A DNA stretch of 40,875 bases. Source: a virus. Both the position numbers and the translations under genes were made by a program. Shown here piece by piece: positions 14,590 through 22,555 of the stretch. Under the pieces are notes generated by a model. It was not told the DNA's origin, searched no databases, and saw nothing but the letters and a program-made list of their open reading frames with translations. Each line of letters opens with the position of its first letter. Within the stretch, counting starts at the first letter, position 1. The stretch spans positions 1 to 40,875 of IMG/VR virus record IMGVR_UViG_3300022885_000041; one strand, given 5' to 3'.

Positions 14590-14722
14590 AAACTGCGATT
14601 ACTGGGGAGAGCTGTATAGCTCTTGCTTGAAAGGTTTTACGTCGCAGTTTTACCTCTATAGTGAGAGTTACACAGCCCTTCCCAGTAAAGGGCTGTTTTT
14701 AATTCCCGCTCTCTCCAGCGGG
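14590..14722 (+). ncRNA. Structured intergenic RNA upstream of the scaffold gene (attenuator-like)
   Basis: Elements in order: stem P1, AAACTGCGA (14590-14598) with TCGCAGTTT (14642-14650); inside it a hairpin AGAGCT-GTAT-AGCTCT (14608-14623); an intrinsic terminator (14672-14700); and a further hairpin CCCGCT/AGCGGG (14705-14722) 23 nt before the scaffold ATG at 14746. The segment TTACTGGG (14599-14606), in the P1 loop, is perfectly complementary to CCCAGTAA (14681-14688), the terminator loop plus one stem base. This permits a pseudoknot or an alternative antiterminator fold. Confidence 0.7.
14672..14700 (+). terminator. Rho-independent terminator before the scaffold gene
   Basis: Stem ACAGCCCTT (14672-14680) with AAGGGCTGT (14688-14696), loop CCCAGTA, followed by a run of U's starting at 14696. 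It lies inside the head operon, so partial readthrough or regulated readthrough must feed the scaffold and capsid genes unless another promoter lies downstream. Confidence 0.75.
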
Positions 14723-14745
14723 TAACAAAAGGGAGTAAAAAAATT

Positions 14746-15597
14746 ATGGAAACAGAAAATAATAACGAGGAAGTAAAAGACTTTGTTGATACAGTAAAAA
14801 TTGATCCTTCAAAGGACGATGAGCTAGTCGATGAAGATGAGAGCGAAACTCACGAGGATTCTTCTACTCAAGAAAACGATACTGATGATAATCCAGATGA
14901 AGAAGATGAAGACGAATCAGAGGAGTCTGAAGAAGACACCGAAGATGAAGACGAAGATTCTACAGAAGAGGATGAAGATCATCAGGAAGAAGAGACAAAA
15001 AAAGATGAACCAAAACCAGTTGAAGGTGAGACACCAAGAGAACGCGCATTGCGTCTAGAGACTACGAGGCTAAAAGCTCTCTTACGAAAAGAACGACAAG
15101 ACGAATTGTTTGTAAGTAAGAAATCAAAGAAAGATGATTCAGACGACGAGCTGTCAGGATATGATCCAGATGAGTTAAAGCGTTTTGAGCAAATAGCTAC
15201 AAAGATGGGGTTTGCAAAGAAAGACGAAATTGCATCGGATAAAAACAATAGCGAATTCGATTCTTTCCTTGAAGCACATCCAGAGTATCTTCCAGAAAAC
15301 GATTCAGACGGTGTTCTATGGGACCAGTTTAAATCAGAGTTTAACCTCTATGTTGCACCTTCAGATCCCAAGTCTTTGAAAAAAGTACTTAACAAGGTTC
15401 ATAAAGAAATTTTTGGAACTCAACCACAAAAAAACCTTAATAAAATTAATGCTTCACGTGAAAAGATAAAAGTCGCTTCTCACACCGGAGCATCAGCTGA
15501 AAAAACTCCTAAAGTAAAAAAATCAGTAAATCATGATCTACGCATAGATGCGATGAAAGGGTTTACAGATGAAGAGAAAGAGGAATTATTTAGCTGA
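14746..15597 (+). CDS. Scaffolding protein (acidic, head assembly)
   Basis: 283 residues. Residues 1-95 are extremely acidic (Asp/Glu runs such as EDEDESEESEEDTEDEDEDS), then a Lys/Arg-rich helical zone (RERALRLETTRLKALLRKER), a middle folded-looking region to about 230, and a C-terminal basic-to-mixed tail ending FTDEEKEELFS. Placement just before the cement-like and major capsid genes, and this composition, are typical of phage scaffolds. It probably templates procapsid assembly. A frame in another phase inside it (14831-15058) is a shadow caused by the biased composition. Confidence 0.7.
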   Translation: METENNNEEVKDFVDTVKIDPSKDDELVDEDESETHEDSSTQENDTDDNPDEEDEDESEESEEDTEDEDEDSTEEDEDHQEEETKKDEPKPVEGETPRERALRLETTRLKALLRKERQDELFVSKKSKKDDSDDELSGYDPDELKRFEQIATKMGFAKKDEIASDKNNSEFDSFLEAHPEYLPENDSDGVLWDQFKSEFNLYVAPSDPKSLKKVLNKVHKEIFGTQPQKNLNKINASREKIKVASHTGASAEKTPKVKKSVNHDLRIDAMKGFTDEEKEELFS

Positions 15598-15613
15598 TAA
15601 CTTAACAATAAAT

Positions 15614-16045
15614 ATGTTTAAACTTATTAAAGAGTCAAATGAGACTGTATACAAAAAAGTACGTATAGATTCTCAAGCGTACACACTTGGAGACCTTGTG
15701 ATGTTAGACCGAACAGCAGACGCTATTGACGTAGTGCCAGCTACCGCTGCAACAACATCAACAAACGTTTTCGCCGTAGCAATGGAAACAGTAGCCTCAA
15801 ACGCAACTGAAATATTGGTATGTATCGTAGACGCATCTCAAGAATGGACAGTTGGAGCTTCTAACACACCTACACTTGCAGATAATTATCAGAAAATGCT
15901 ACTTGCAAACAAATCTGAAGTAAATAACACTCACTCTAACAACACGACTGACGAAGCTGTGTTCTTACAAACAGGTGTTATTGGAGCTGTTGCCGACAAA
16001 GTTATTGTTGGAAACATTCTTCGAGTAGCAACAGTAACCGCATAA
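15614..16045 (+). CDS. Capsid cement/decoration-like protein (DUF2190-like)
   Basis: 143 residues. The frame is open to 15569 but that would overlap the scaffold gene; ATG 15614 (MFKLIKESNETVYKK) has a normal A-rich leader and is preferred. The pattern AYTLGDLVMLDRTADAIDVV, then Ala/Thr-rich strands and VFAVAMETV resembles head-stabilising proteins of the DUF2190 type that sit beside the major capsid gene. It ends 4 nt before the capsid start. The family call is by pattern from memory. Confidence 0.55.
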   Translation: MFKLIKESNETVYKKVRIDSQAYTLGDLVMLDRTADAIDVVPATAATTSTNVFAVAMETVASNATEILVCIVDASQEWTVGASNTPTLADNYQKMLLANKSEVNNTHSNNTTDEAVFLQTGVIGAVADKVIVGNILRVATVTA

Positions 16046-16049
16046 TATT

Positions 16050-17039
16050 ATGTCAGCACCACTTTCAATCAACCAAGCAGCAGACTTAGTAGATCTTTCG
16101 ATCCAAAAAGTTTTCTCAAAAGAAGCAGAACCAGAAAAGCTATACCCTCAGTACTTTAATGTACGAACAACTGAAGATTATTACGAGAAAGATTCATCTC
16201 TATCAGGTCTAACTCAAGCTGATTTCGTTGACGAAAACGGAATTATCTTTGCAGATACACCAGTGCAAGGGTATAAGAAAACTTATACACAAAACATGGT
16301 AGGAATTATCGTTCCTTTTACATTTCAAATGTGGAAATTCGGTATTAGAAAGCGAGACCTAGAAAATACGGCTCGACAACTTAAGAATTCAATCGCACAA
16401 CGAAAAGAAAAGCTATGTGCAGAGCGAATCGACAATGCTTATGCTACTTCATACACCGCTTACGGTGCATCAGGTAACAAGGTAATGAACATTGCCGGAG
16501 GTGATGGTCTTGCAGCAGCGTCTAACGCTCATACACGTGAAGACGGAGGGCCAGATATGAACAACATTGTTTACGATGGATCTGACTACAACCTTCCATT
16601 TGATTACGCTGGAGTTAAAGCAGCATACCGAACAGCTGGACTTATGGTAGACCCTCGAGGAAACCCAATGATTCCAGACTTGGATGTGCTTGTAGTTAAG
16701 AAGAACTCAGCTAACCACTTCAAAGCTAAGGAAATTCTTAAAGCTATTACTGGAAACAATCTACCTGGATCTAACACATACGATGGATCAGCTGTAAATG
16801 CTTTCAAGATCGTAGCACTTCCATTTATTGCAAACGCAAATTACTGGGCTATGTTTGACAGTTCATTAATGGCCGATGAATTCGGATTCCAATTTATTGA
16901 ATCACAAGCAGCAATGGTAGATCCTGTAAACGTTGTTTACAAGACAAAAGAAATCCAAACATCAGCAACAACTTTGTTTGATCTAGGATTCAACGACCTT
17001 GCTCGAATGTGGGTATTTAGTAACTCAACGTCTTCATAG
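16050..17039 (+). CDS. Major capsid protein (HK97-fold type)
   Basis: 329 residues, normal for a major capsid protein. It follows the scaffold and cement-like genes. The N-terminal arm SINQAADLVDLSIQKVF is followed by an extended E-loop-like region (TQADFVDENGIIFAD), a long central helix (about residues 108-128, with LKNSIAQRKEKLCAERID) and a strand-rich C-terminal half including KEIQTSATTLFDL. The overall plan fits HK97-fold capsid proteins. A strong hairpin follows the stop. No protease is seen in the head region, so maturation may not require cleavage. Confidence 0.8.
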   Translation: MSAPLSINQAADLVDLSIQKVFSKEAEPEKLYPQYFNVRTTEDYYEKDSSLSGLTQADFVDENGIIFADTPVQGYKKTYTQNMVGIIVPFTFQMWKFGIRKRDLENTARQLKNSIAQRKEKLCAERIDNAYATSYTAYGASGNKVMNIAGGDGLAAASNAHTREDGGPDMNNIVYDGSDYNLPFDYAGVKAAYRTAGLMVDPRGNPMIPDLDVLVVKKNSANHFKAKEILKAITGNNLPGSNTYDGSAVNAFKIVALPFIANANYWAMFDSSLMADEFGFQFIESQAAMVDPVNVVYKTKEIQTSATTLFDLGFNDLARMWVFSNSTSS

Positions 17040-17049
17040 TTATTACTAG

Positions 17050-17110
17050 TTAATACTATCCTGACTTTACTCCTGAGAATGTCTCAGGGGTAACGATCAG
17101 GTTGGTAATA
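17050..17110 (+). promoter_or_regulatory. Strong hairpin after the major capsid gene
   Basis: An 11-bp stem TTACTCCTGAG (17067-17077) with CTCAGGGGTAA (17083-17093), one G-U pair, loop AATGT, is enclosed by a second stem CCTGA (17060-17064) with TCAGG (17097-17101) and a few further pairs. No U-run follows, so it is not a clear terminator. It may protect the 3' end of the abundant capsid message. Confidence 0.6.
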
Positions 17111-17120
17111 TAAAAAACAT

Positions 17121-17459
17121 ATGTCATACGCAGAAAATTCAAGAAAAGCAGATATAGATATTTCTTCAAGTGGTGACAACGCTATTATTGCAGCGCCAAC
17201 TACTCCAGGGAACTTTCTAGCAATAGACTTTATCTCTTTTATGCCAACAACGGCTGTCGAAGTACAATTAAAAGACGGGGCAATGACTGCCTATGGTGGA
17301 CCTCTTCCCTTAGATGCAAAGCAACCACTAACGTGGGAAAACGCTAGTCAGGACGTAAACGGTGTTATAACTCTTAGCCCTAACACAGCGTTTGTAATAA
17401 ATCTAGGTGGAGCTGTTCAAGTCGGAGGCCTTATTAGATACCGTGAAATAGGAAATTAA
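17121..17459 (+). CDS. Small beta-rich virion protein (112 aa)
   Basis: 112 residues, few charged residues, Gly/Ala/Thr-rich with regular strand-like segments (NFLAIDFISFMPTTAVEVQL; ITLSPNTAFVINLGG; GLIRYREIGN). It likely forms a compact beta sandwich. Position after the capsid gene suggests a decoration, head-completion or minor virion protein. No family recognised. It begins after the capsid hairpin, so it may be expressed from readthrough or processing. Confidence 0.6.
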   Translation: MSYAENSRKADIDISSSGDNAIIAAPTTPGNFLAIDFISFMPTTAVEVQLKDGAMTAYGGPLPLDAKQPLTWENASQDVNGVITLSPNTAFVINLGGAVQVGGLIRYREIGN

Positions 17460-17463
17460 TATC

Positions 17464-18333
17464 ATGCAAAAAAAAGTTGATATAGAAAAAGAAATAGTGT
17501 ATGAATTGACTTTTCTCAATCGTGAAGTGACTCGTACAAAAGAAAAACTAGACGCTATCTCTAAAGAGGTAAGTGACTTAGAGGTTGCAAAAACCAGTGC
17601 AGAGAAACAACTTAAAGGGATGGTCTTTCAGGACAACCTAAAGATTGATCAACTTAATGAGCAGATAGAAAAAAAAGAATTATTTTTAAGTAGTCTGATT
17701 CAAAAAATTGAATCAAGCAATGCAACTTTAATTGAAAGGTTTAAAGAAGAAAAAATTGCATCAGACAATCTTGCAAACTTAGAGGAAAAATATAAAAAAG
17801 AGGATCAAGGCATGGATGACAAACGGTCTTCATTGACGTTCCTCAGTGTAAATCTTAGAAAGCGAGAAAAAGAAATCATTGAAAAGGAGCGATTGAGTAA
17901 GGATATTAGTCTAGGCTTAAAAACAAAAGAAGATTATATAGTTAATACAATGAAAACTCTTGAAGAAGAGTCAGAAGAAGTAAAAAACATGAAAGATTCT
18001 TTTGTTCAAAAAATAGATAAAGCAAACGATACTATCCGAACATACGACAGTAAAATAAAATCTTTAGAACATCGAGAAGACCAAGTGCTTCATACTCAGA
18101 GATTTATAAAGTCGGAAGAATTAAGACTTAACAACGTAGAAGAATTTATTAAAACGATTGAAAAGAAATGTGTTGAAAGTAAATTAGCTCTTCAAAGAAA
18201 AGAAGTTAGAATTGAAAACTTAAATGAAAACTCAATAAAAAGAGAGCAGACAGTTATGTTAAGAGAATCTGAGTGCCGACTAAGAGAAAAGAAAATAAGC
18301 ATTGCTTTGCAAGAAAATAACCTTAAAGATTAG
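17464..18333 (+). CDS. Long coiled-coil protein
   Basis: 289 residues with almost continuous heptad patterns and very high Lys, Glu and Leu, no Pro or Gly-rich regions. Segments such as EIVYELTFLNREVTRTKEKL and RLNNVEEFIKTIEKK fit coiled-coil helices. It is followed by another coiled-coil gene, and the pair probably makes a fibrous trimer or dimer. It may be a head fibre, whisker or tape-like component. It lies 4 nt after the previous gene. No enzymatic motif. Confidence 0.6.
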   Translation: MQKKVDIEKEIVYELTFLNREVTRTKEKLDAISKEVSDLEVAKTSAEKQLKGMVFQDNLKIDQLNEQIEKKELFLSSLIQKIESSNATLIERFKEEKIASDNLANLEEKYKKEDQGMDDKRSSLTFLSVNLRKREKEIIEKERLSKDISLGLKTKEDYIVNTMKTLEEESEEVKNMKDSFVQKIDKANDTIRTYDSKIKSLEHREDQVLHTQRFIKSEELRLNNVEEFIKTIEKKCVESKLALQRKEVRIENLNENSIKREQTVMLRESECRLREKKISIALQENNLKD

Positions 18334-18334
18334 T

Positions 18335-18820
18335 ATGACTCAAGTTCCATCAACACAAACATATGCTGACACTCACGCTAAGATTAAAAGTCTTAGAGAG
18401 GAGATATCTAGCCTAAAAAGTGAGAAGGAACTGTCTATGCATCATGCTGAAAACTTAAGTAACAGAGTAAAAGACATTTCAGAACAAAAAGACATTCTTG
18501 TTAAAAAAGTAAACGTACTTTCAGATGTTTATACAGAGGCCATAAAAGAGTCAGACGGTGTTGTAGTAAGTATCCGAGGTGCGATAAACGAAGGAGGAAA
18601 TGTTATGAGGGAATATCTTTCAACCCTTGAAAACATAAGTAAAAAAATTGAAAGAGAAACAATAGAGCTGGACAGCATTTTAAAACAAAAAGAAGAAGCA
18701 CACCTGTTTATTGTAAAAGAAAAAGAAACTTTAGATTTTTATAAGAAAGATCTAGACATTTACAAATCAAGACTTGCAAAAATTATTAGTACCAACAATT
18801 TAAAAATTAAACTTCTATGA
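18335..18820 (+). CDS. Second coiled-coil protein
   Basis: 161 residues from ATG 18335 (MTQVPSTQTYADTHAKIKSL). An upstream ATG at 18302 would overlap the previous gene and is rejected. Heptads such as REEISSLKSEKELSMHHAEN and a KKIERETIELDSILKQKEE stretch indicate coiled coil. It starts 1 nt after the previous stop and overlaps the fibre gene by 4 nt (ATGA), so both coiled-coil genes and the fibre are translationally coupled, suggesting a shared appendage. Confidence 0.6.
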   Translation: MTQVPSTQTYADTHAKIKSLREEISSLKSEKELSMHHAENLSNRVKDISEQKDILVKKVNVLSDVYTEAIKESDGVVVSIRGAINEGGNVMREYLSTLENISKKIERETIELDSILKQKEEAHLFIVKEKETLDFYKKDLDIYKSRLAKIISTNNLKIKLL

Positions 18821-21423
18821 GTAATTTATCCGTCCGTGGAGAACAAAACACAACTTCAGAAGCAACTGCGTTAGCTAACTTAACTGCGTTGAATACTTCA
18901 CCTGCAGGTGAGTATATTCGCAAAACAGGACCTACTACATTTGAAAACTCAACACCAGCAGCAGGTACTGGTGATGTTGTTAAAGTTGGTACTCCAGTAA
19001 ACGAGCAGGTCGCAGTTTGGACAGGAGACGGGACTCTTGCGGGGAGTACAGACTTTGTGAGGAGTTCTTCTAAACTTAAGATTTCAACCAACTTTACAGG
19101 TGGGGTAGTGTTAGAAGACACAAGTGCAGACCTTTTAGGTTTAGGTTTTCCTCTTAAGGGACATGCAACACTCTACATAAACACAGCAACCACAGATATA
19201 CAAACTGGATTTCTATTTGGAGACCTATCACCTATTGGTTTTTCTGGTGATGCTATGATAATTGGTTCTCAGGACTTTTCAGACAATCAAGACCAAGGTC
19301 AAGCAGGTATTGCTATCCAAAATTCATTTACTGATGACGACCAACTTATTGAACTGTCAACTAGAAACAAAGCAGATAGTTCATCTTATAAAGTAAAAAT
19401 AGAGTCAACCGCAGGACTCTCTGTTGAGTCAGCTAGTGGAACTATATTCAATATAGACGATTCATCAGTAACTCTAACAGGTGTAGACCTTGACGTGGGA
19501 TCAAACGATGTAACTATGACTGGCTCACTTGCTACTACTGGAGACAGAGTAACTAAAGGTTGGTTCACTAACTTAGAGATTACTAACATGCCAACAGTAG
19601 GTGGTACTGCTTTAAAGAATTACTCAGACCTTACAGACTTTGTTGATCAAACAGCATGGAGAGTCTTTTACTCTAATACAGACGGGGATGTTACCGAACT
19701 TGCTCTAGGTTCAGATGGAACCTTCCTAAAATCAAACGGAGCCTCTGCAGCTCCAAGCTTTGCTGTACCTGCTGGTTCAGGTGACGTTTCTAAAGTCGGA
19801 ACGCCAGTAGATAATCAAGTAGGAGTCTGGACTGGAGATGGAACACTTGAAGGAACTTCAGGACTTACTTACGATGGAAACAATTTGGTAATTTCAGGTG
19901 ATCTTGGAAGCGCTTTAAGTAAAGTAACAAAAGGTTGGTTTACAGACTTGGAAATTACAAATATGCCAACAGTAGGTGGTACTGCTTTAAAGAATTACTC
20001 AGACCTTACAGACTTTGTTGATCAAACAGCATGGAGAGTCTTTTATTCAAATACAGACGGGGATGTTACCGAACTTGCTCTAGGTTCAGATGGAACTTTC
20101 TTAAAATCAAACGGAGCATCTTCAGCTCCAAGTTTTGCAACTCCATCAGGATCTGGTGACGTTTCTAAAGTTGGAACTCCAGCAAACGACCAAATAGGAG
20201 TCTGGACTGGTGATGGAACGATTGAGGGAACTATAGGCCTTACTTACGATGGTTCTAATTTTCAACTTACTGGAGATATTGGTTCAACAGGAACTCGGAT
20301 AACTAAAGGTTGGTTTACAAACTTGGAAGTTACAAACATGCCAACAGTAAATGGTACCGCTTTAAAGAATTACTCAGACCTTACAGACTTTGTTGATCAA
20401 ACAGCATGGAGAGTCTTTTATTCAAATACAGACGGGGATGTTACCGAACTTGCTCTAGGTTCAGATGGAACTTTCTTAAAATCAAACGGAGCATCTTCAG
20501 CTCCAAGTTTTGCAACTCCATCAGGATCTGGAGATGTTTCTAAAGTAGGTACACCAGTAGACAACCAAGTAGGTGTGTGGACAGGAGACGGAACAATTGA
20601 AGGAACTTCAGGACTTACTTATGATGGTTCTAATTTACAATTAATTGGAGATATTGGTTCAACAGGAACTCGAATAACTAAAGGTTGGTTTACAGATTTA
20701 CAGGTAACTAATGCAATAGCTGGTTCTGTTACAGGTAACGCAGCTACAGCTACAGCACTTGAAGATGCTAGAACAATCGGAGGTGTATCATTTGATGGTA
20801 CAGGTAATATAACAGTAGAAACTGCAACAGGAGGATTTACAGTCTCAGGTGGAAACTTAGCTCTTGGAACTAATGATATTACAATGTCAGGTTCTATTGG
20901 GGTAACTGGTACACGTGTAACAAAGCTATGGGCTACAGACATTGAATCAACAAACATGCCGACAGTAGGAGGGACTGTTATCCTTTCTTCTCTTACAGCA
21001 CCTCAATTTACAACTATCGAACTTGGAGCGGCTACAGATACAACGCTTTCACGTACAGCTGCAGGAGTGGTTGCAATCGAAGGAATTACCGTAACGACGG
21101 ACGGATCAACTACAGAAGCTTCAAGCGCCGCAACAGTAGTCGCTATTGCGGGAACAAGACATACTCACACGGTTACAGCGCTTGCAGTAGCAGATACGAT
21201 TGGAGTACCAACCTCAGTAATATCACTGACAGATAAAAACACACTAATTATAAGAATTAAAGACAATGGAACAGCTAGAGTGTTAGCGTGGAACGCAATC
21301 TTCCGAGCTGTAGGTCAAGTTCTTCCTACTACAACTGTTATCAGTAAAACATTATATGTTGGATTCAAATACAACGTTGCAGATACTAAATGGGACTTAA
21401 TAGCTATTTCACAGGAAGCATAA
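18817..21423 (+). CDS. Large tail/receptor fibre protein with tandem 125-residue repeats
   Basis: 868 residues, Thr/Gly/Ser/Asp-rich. Residues about 95-205 (LLGLGFPLKGHATLYINTAT onward) form a module shared with the fibre at 33226. From about 320 there are tandem 125-residue units built on GDVSKVGTPV, NQVGVWTGDG, TKGWFT and NYSDLTDFVD elements. A segment AGSVTGNAATATALEDARTI then follows, typical of phage fibres, and a C-terminal beta domain with TTLSRTAAGVVAIEG. The protein should trimerise and bind a surface receptor. Tandem repeats give a ready route to length variation. The coiled-coil proteins upstream may support it. Confidence 0.75.
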   Translation: MSNLSVRGEQNTTSEATALANLTALNTSPAGEYIRKTGPTTFENSTPAAGTGDVVKVGTPVNEQVAVWTGDGTLAGSTDFVRSSSKLKISTNFTGGVVLEDTSADLLGLGFPLKGHATLYINTATTDIQTGFLFGDLSPIGFSGDAMIIGSQDFSDNQDQGQAGIAIQNSFTDDDQLIELSTRNKADSSSYKVKIESTAGLSVESASGTIFNIDDSSVTLTGVDLDVGSNDVTMTGSLATTGDRVTKGWFTNLEITNMPTVGGTALKNYSDLTDFVDQTAWRVFYSNTDGDVTELALGSDGTFLKSNGASAAPSFAVPAGSGDVSKVGTPVDNQVGVWTGDGTLEGTSGLTYDGNNLVISGDLGSALSKVTKGWFTDLEITNMPTVGGTALKNYSDLTDFVDQTAWRVFYSNTDGDVTELALGSDGTFLKSNGASSAPSFATPSGSGDVSKVGTPANDQIGVWTGDGTIEGTIGLTYDGSNFQLTGDIGSTGTRITKGWFTNLEVTNMPTVNGTALKNYSDLTDFVDQTAWRVFYSNTDGDVTELALGSDGTFLKSNGASSAPSFATPSGSGDVSKVGTPVDNQVGVWTGDGTIEGTSGLTYDGSNLQLIGDIGSTGTRITKGWFTDLQVTNAIAGSVTGNAATATALEDARTIGGVSFDGTGNITVETATGGFTVSGGNLALGTNDITMSGSIGVTGTRVTKLWATDIESTNMPTVGGTVILSSLTAPQFTTIELGAATDTTLSRTAAGVVAIEGITVTTDGSTTEASSAATVVAIAGTRHTHTVTALAVADTIGVPTSVISLTDKNTLIIRIKDNGTARVLAWNAIFRAVGQVLPTTTVISKTLYVGFKYNVADTKWDLIAISQEA
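19110..19415 (+). repeat. Dispersed repeat shared with 34005-34308
   Basis: This stretch of the first fibre gene and 34005-34308 of the second fibre gene are very similar at the DNA level, including exact runs of 20 nt or more. Both encode the GHATLYINTAT to DDSSYKVKIES type module. High nucleotide identity rather than only protein identity suggests recent copying or recombination between the two fibres. A more diverged third copy lies at about 33505-33770. Confidence 0.75.
19550..20720 (+). repeat. Tandem 375-bp repeats inside the fibre gene
   Basis: The same sequence recurs at 375-bp spacing: the ACTGC/ACCGC before TTTAAAGAAT begins at 19606, 19981 and 20356, and the GGTGACGTTTCTAAAG-type start begins near 19780, 20155 and 20530. 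Units are near-identical in nucleotide sequence, with a degenerate relative near 18967 and a partial unit at the end. Likely recent amplification. Confidence 0.85.
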
Positions 21424-21424
21424 T

Positions 21425-22543
21425 ATGGCACTATATGATGTAACAACAGACAGTACTGGAACAGTGGATACTGATGGGGCTTATGGGACACTTATAAAGA
21501 TCACTGACAACATAATTGCTGTAGCCTACATGACGGGGACTGGTGCAGCGGGCCCAGGTGAAGTTAAGACTTATAATATAGCAACAGATTCAGTTATAGA
21601 TACCTTAGAGTTTGACGGTACACAAGCTAGGTACCCTCAAATTTTTTCAATAGACAGTACTCATTTCGGGATTGTCTATACTGGTCCAGGTAATGACGGG
21701 TTTATTAAAACATTTTCGCACTCAAGTGGAACTTCTATAACGCTAGTGAATACCAATGAGTTTGACACAACGCTTTTCTTTTATCCTGGATACGCAGAAA
21801 TTGATAGTGACCACCTTATTGTTGCAGGGTACAACGGATCAAGTGAGTACGATGTTAGGACATTTTCGATAAGTGGTGCTTATGTAACAGCTCAGATAGA
21901 TAGCCATACAATAGCAGGTGCTGGTACAGCTAATAAAAATATTATTGTCAAAGCTTCTGCTACAAAGTTTGTAGGGGCCTTCGTGCAAAACGATAGTGAT
22001 GTACTGCTGACAACCTACACTCTTGACGGTAGTTACAATATTACTAACGTAGACACACTAGAGATAGCTATCACAGGAATAGGTATAGACGTTAATGTTA
22101 TCTCGATAGATGAGACACATTTTATGGTAATTTATGCTATTAATAATGTTAACTATACAATAAAAACATATTCTGTTGACTCAGGTAACGACAATATAAC
22201 ATTAGTGGATACGTACAATGACGCAACAGCACAAGCTTCTGATAATTCTATGGTTTTGTTAGACAGTAGTACTGTCGCTATTGTACGCAGGGACGAGAAC
22301 TCTGATTTAGATATAGACGTAGTAACCGTCGATGGTTCTTACGACATAACAGTAGAGTCAGAAACAATACTTGTCACAGGGACGTTAAATATTGGATTAC
22401 TTAATAGTATGGTCATGCTGAGCGGTAGTACTTTAGCAATAACATACCAGGAAGGCGGACAACCTTATCATCTGTATGCAAAAACAGTGACAGTAGATAT
22501 GGGGGTTACTCCGTCATCCGGGAACTTTATTTCAATCTTTTAA
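21425..22543 (+). CDS. Seven-repeat beta-propeller-like virion protein
   Basis: 372 residues with a repeated unit of about 50 residues, each having a strand core of the form IDSTHFGIVYT. Seven copies can be seen: ITDNIIAVAYM, IDSTHFGIVYT, IDSDHLIVAGY, ASATKFVGAFV, IDETHFMVIYA, LDSSTVAIVRR and LSGSTLAITYQ. Each is followed by an IxTY/TFS-type strand. Seven units are the commonest propeller number. No catalytic motif or signal peptide. It follows the repeat fibre by 1 nt and may be a receptor-binding tip or adaptor for it. Confidence 0.6.
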   Translation: MALYDVTTDSTGTVDTDGAYGTLIKITDNIIAVAYMTGTGAAGPGEVKTYNIATDSVIDTLEFDGTQARYPQIFSIDSTHFGIVYTGPGNDGFIKTFSHSSGTSITLVNTNEFDTTLFFYPGYAEIDSDHLIVAGYNGSSEYDVRTFSISGAYVTAQIDSHTIAGAGTANKNIIVKASATKFVGAFVQNDSDVLLTTYTLDGSYNITNVDTLEIAITGIGIDVNVISIDETHFMVIYAINNVNYTIKTYSVDSGNDNITLVDTYNDATAQASDNSMVLLDSSTVAIVRRDENSDLDIDVVTVDGSYDITVESETILVTGTLNIGLLNSMVMLSGSTLAITYQEGGQPYHLYAKTVTVDMGVTPSSGNFISIF

Positions 22544-22555
22544 CCAATAAACAAC

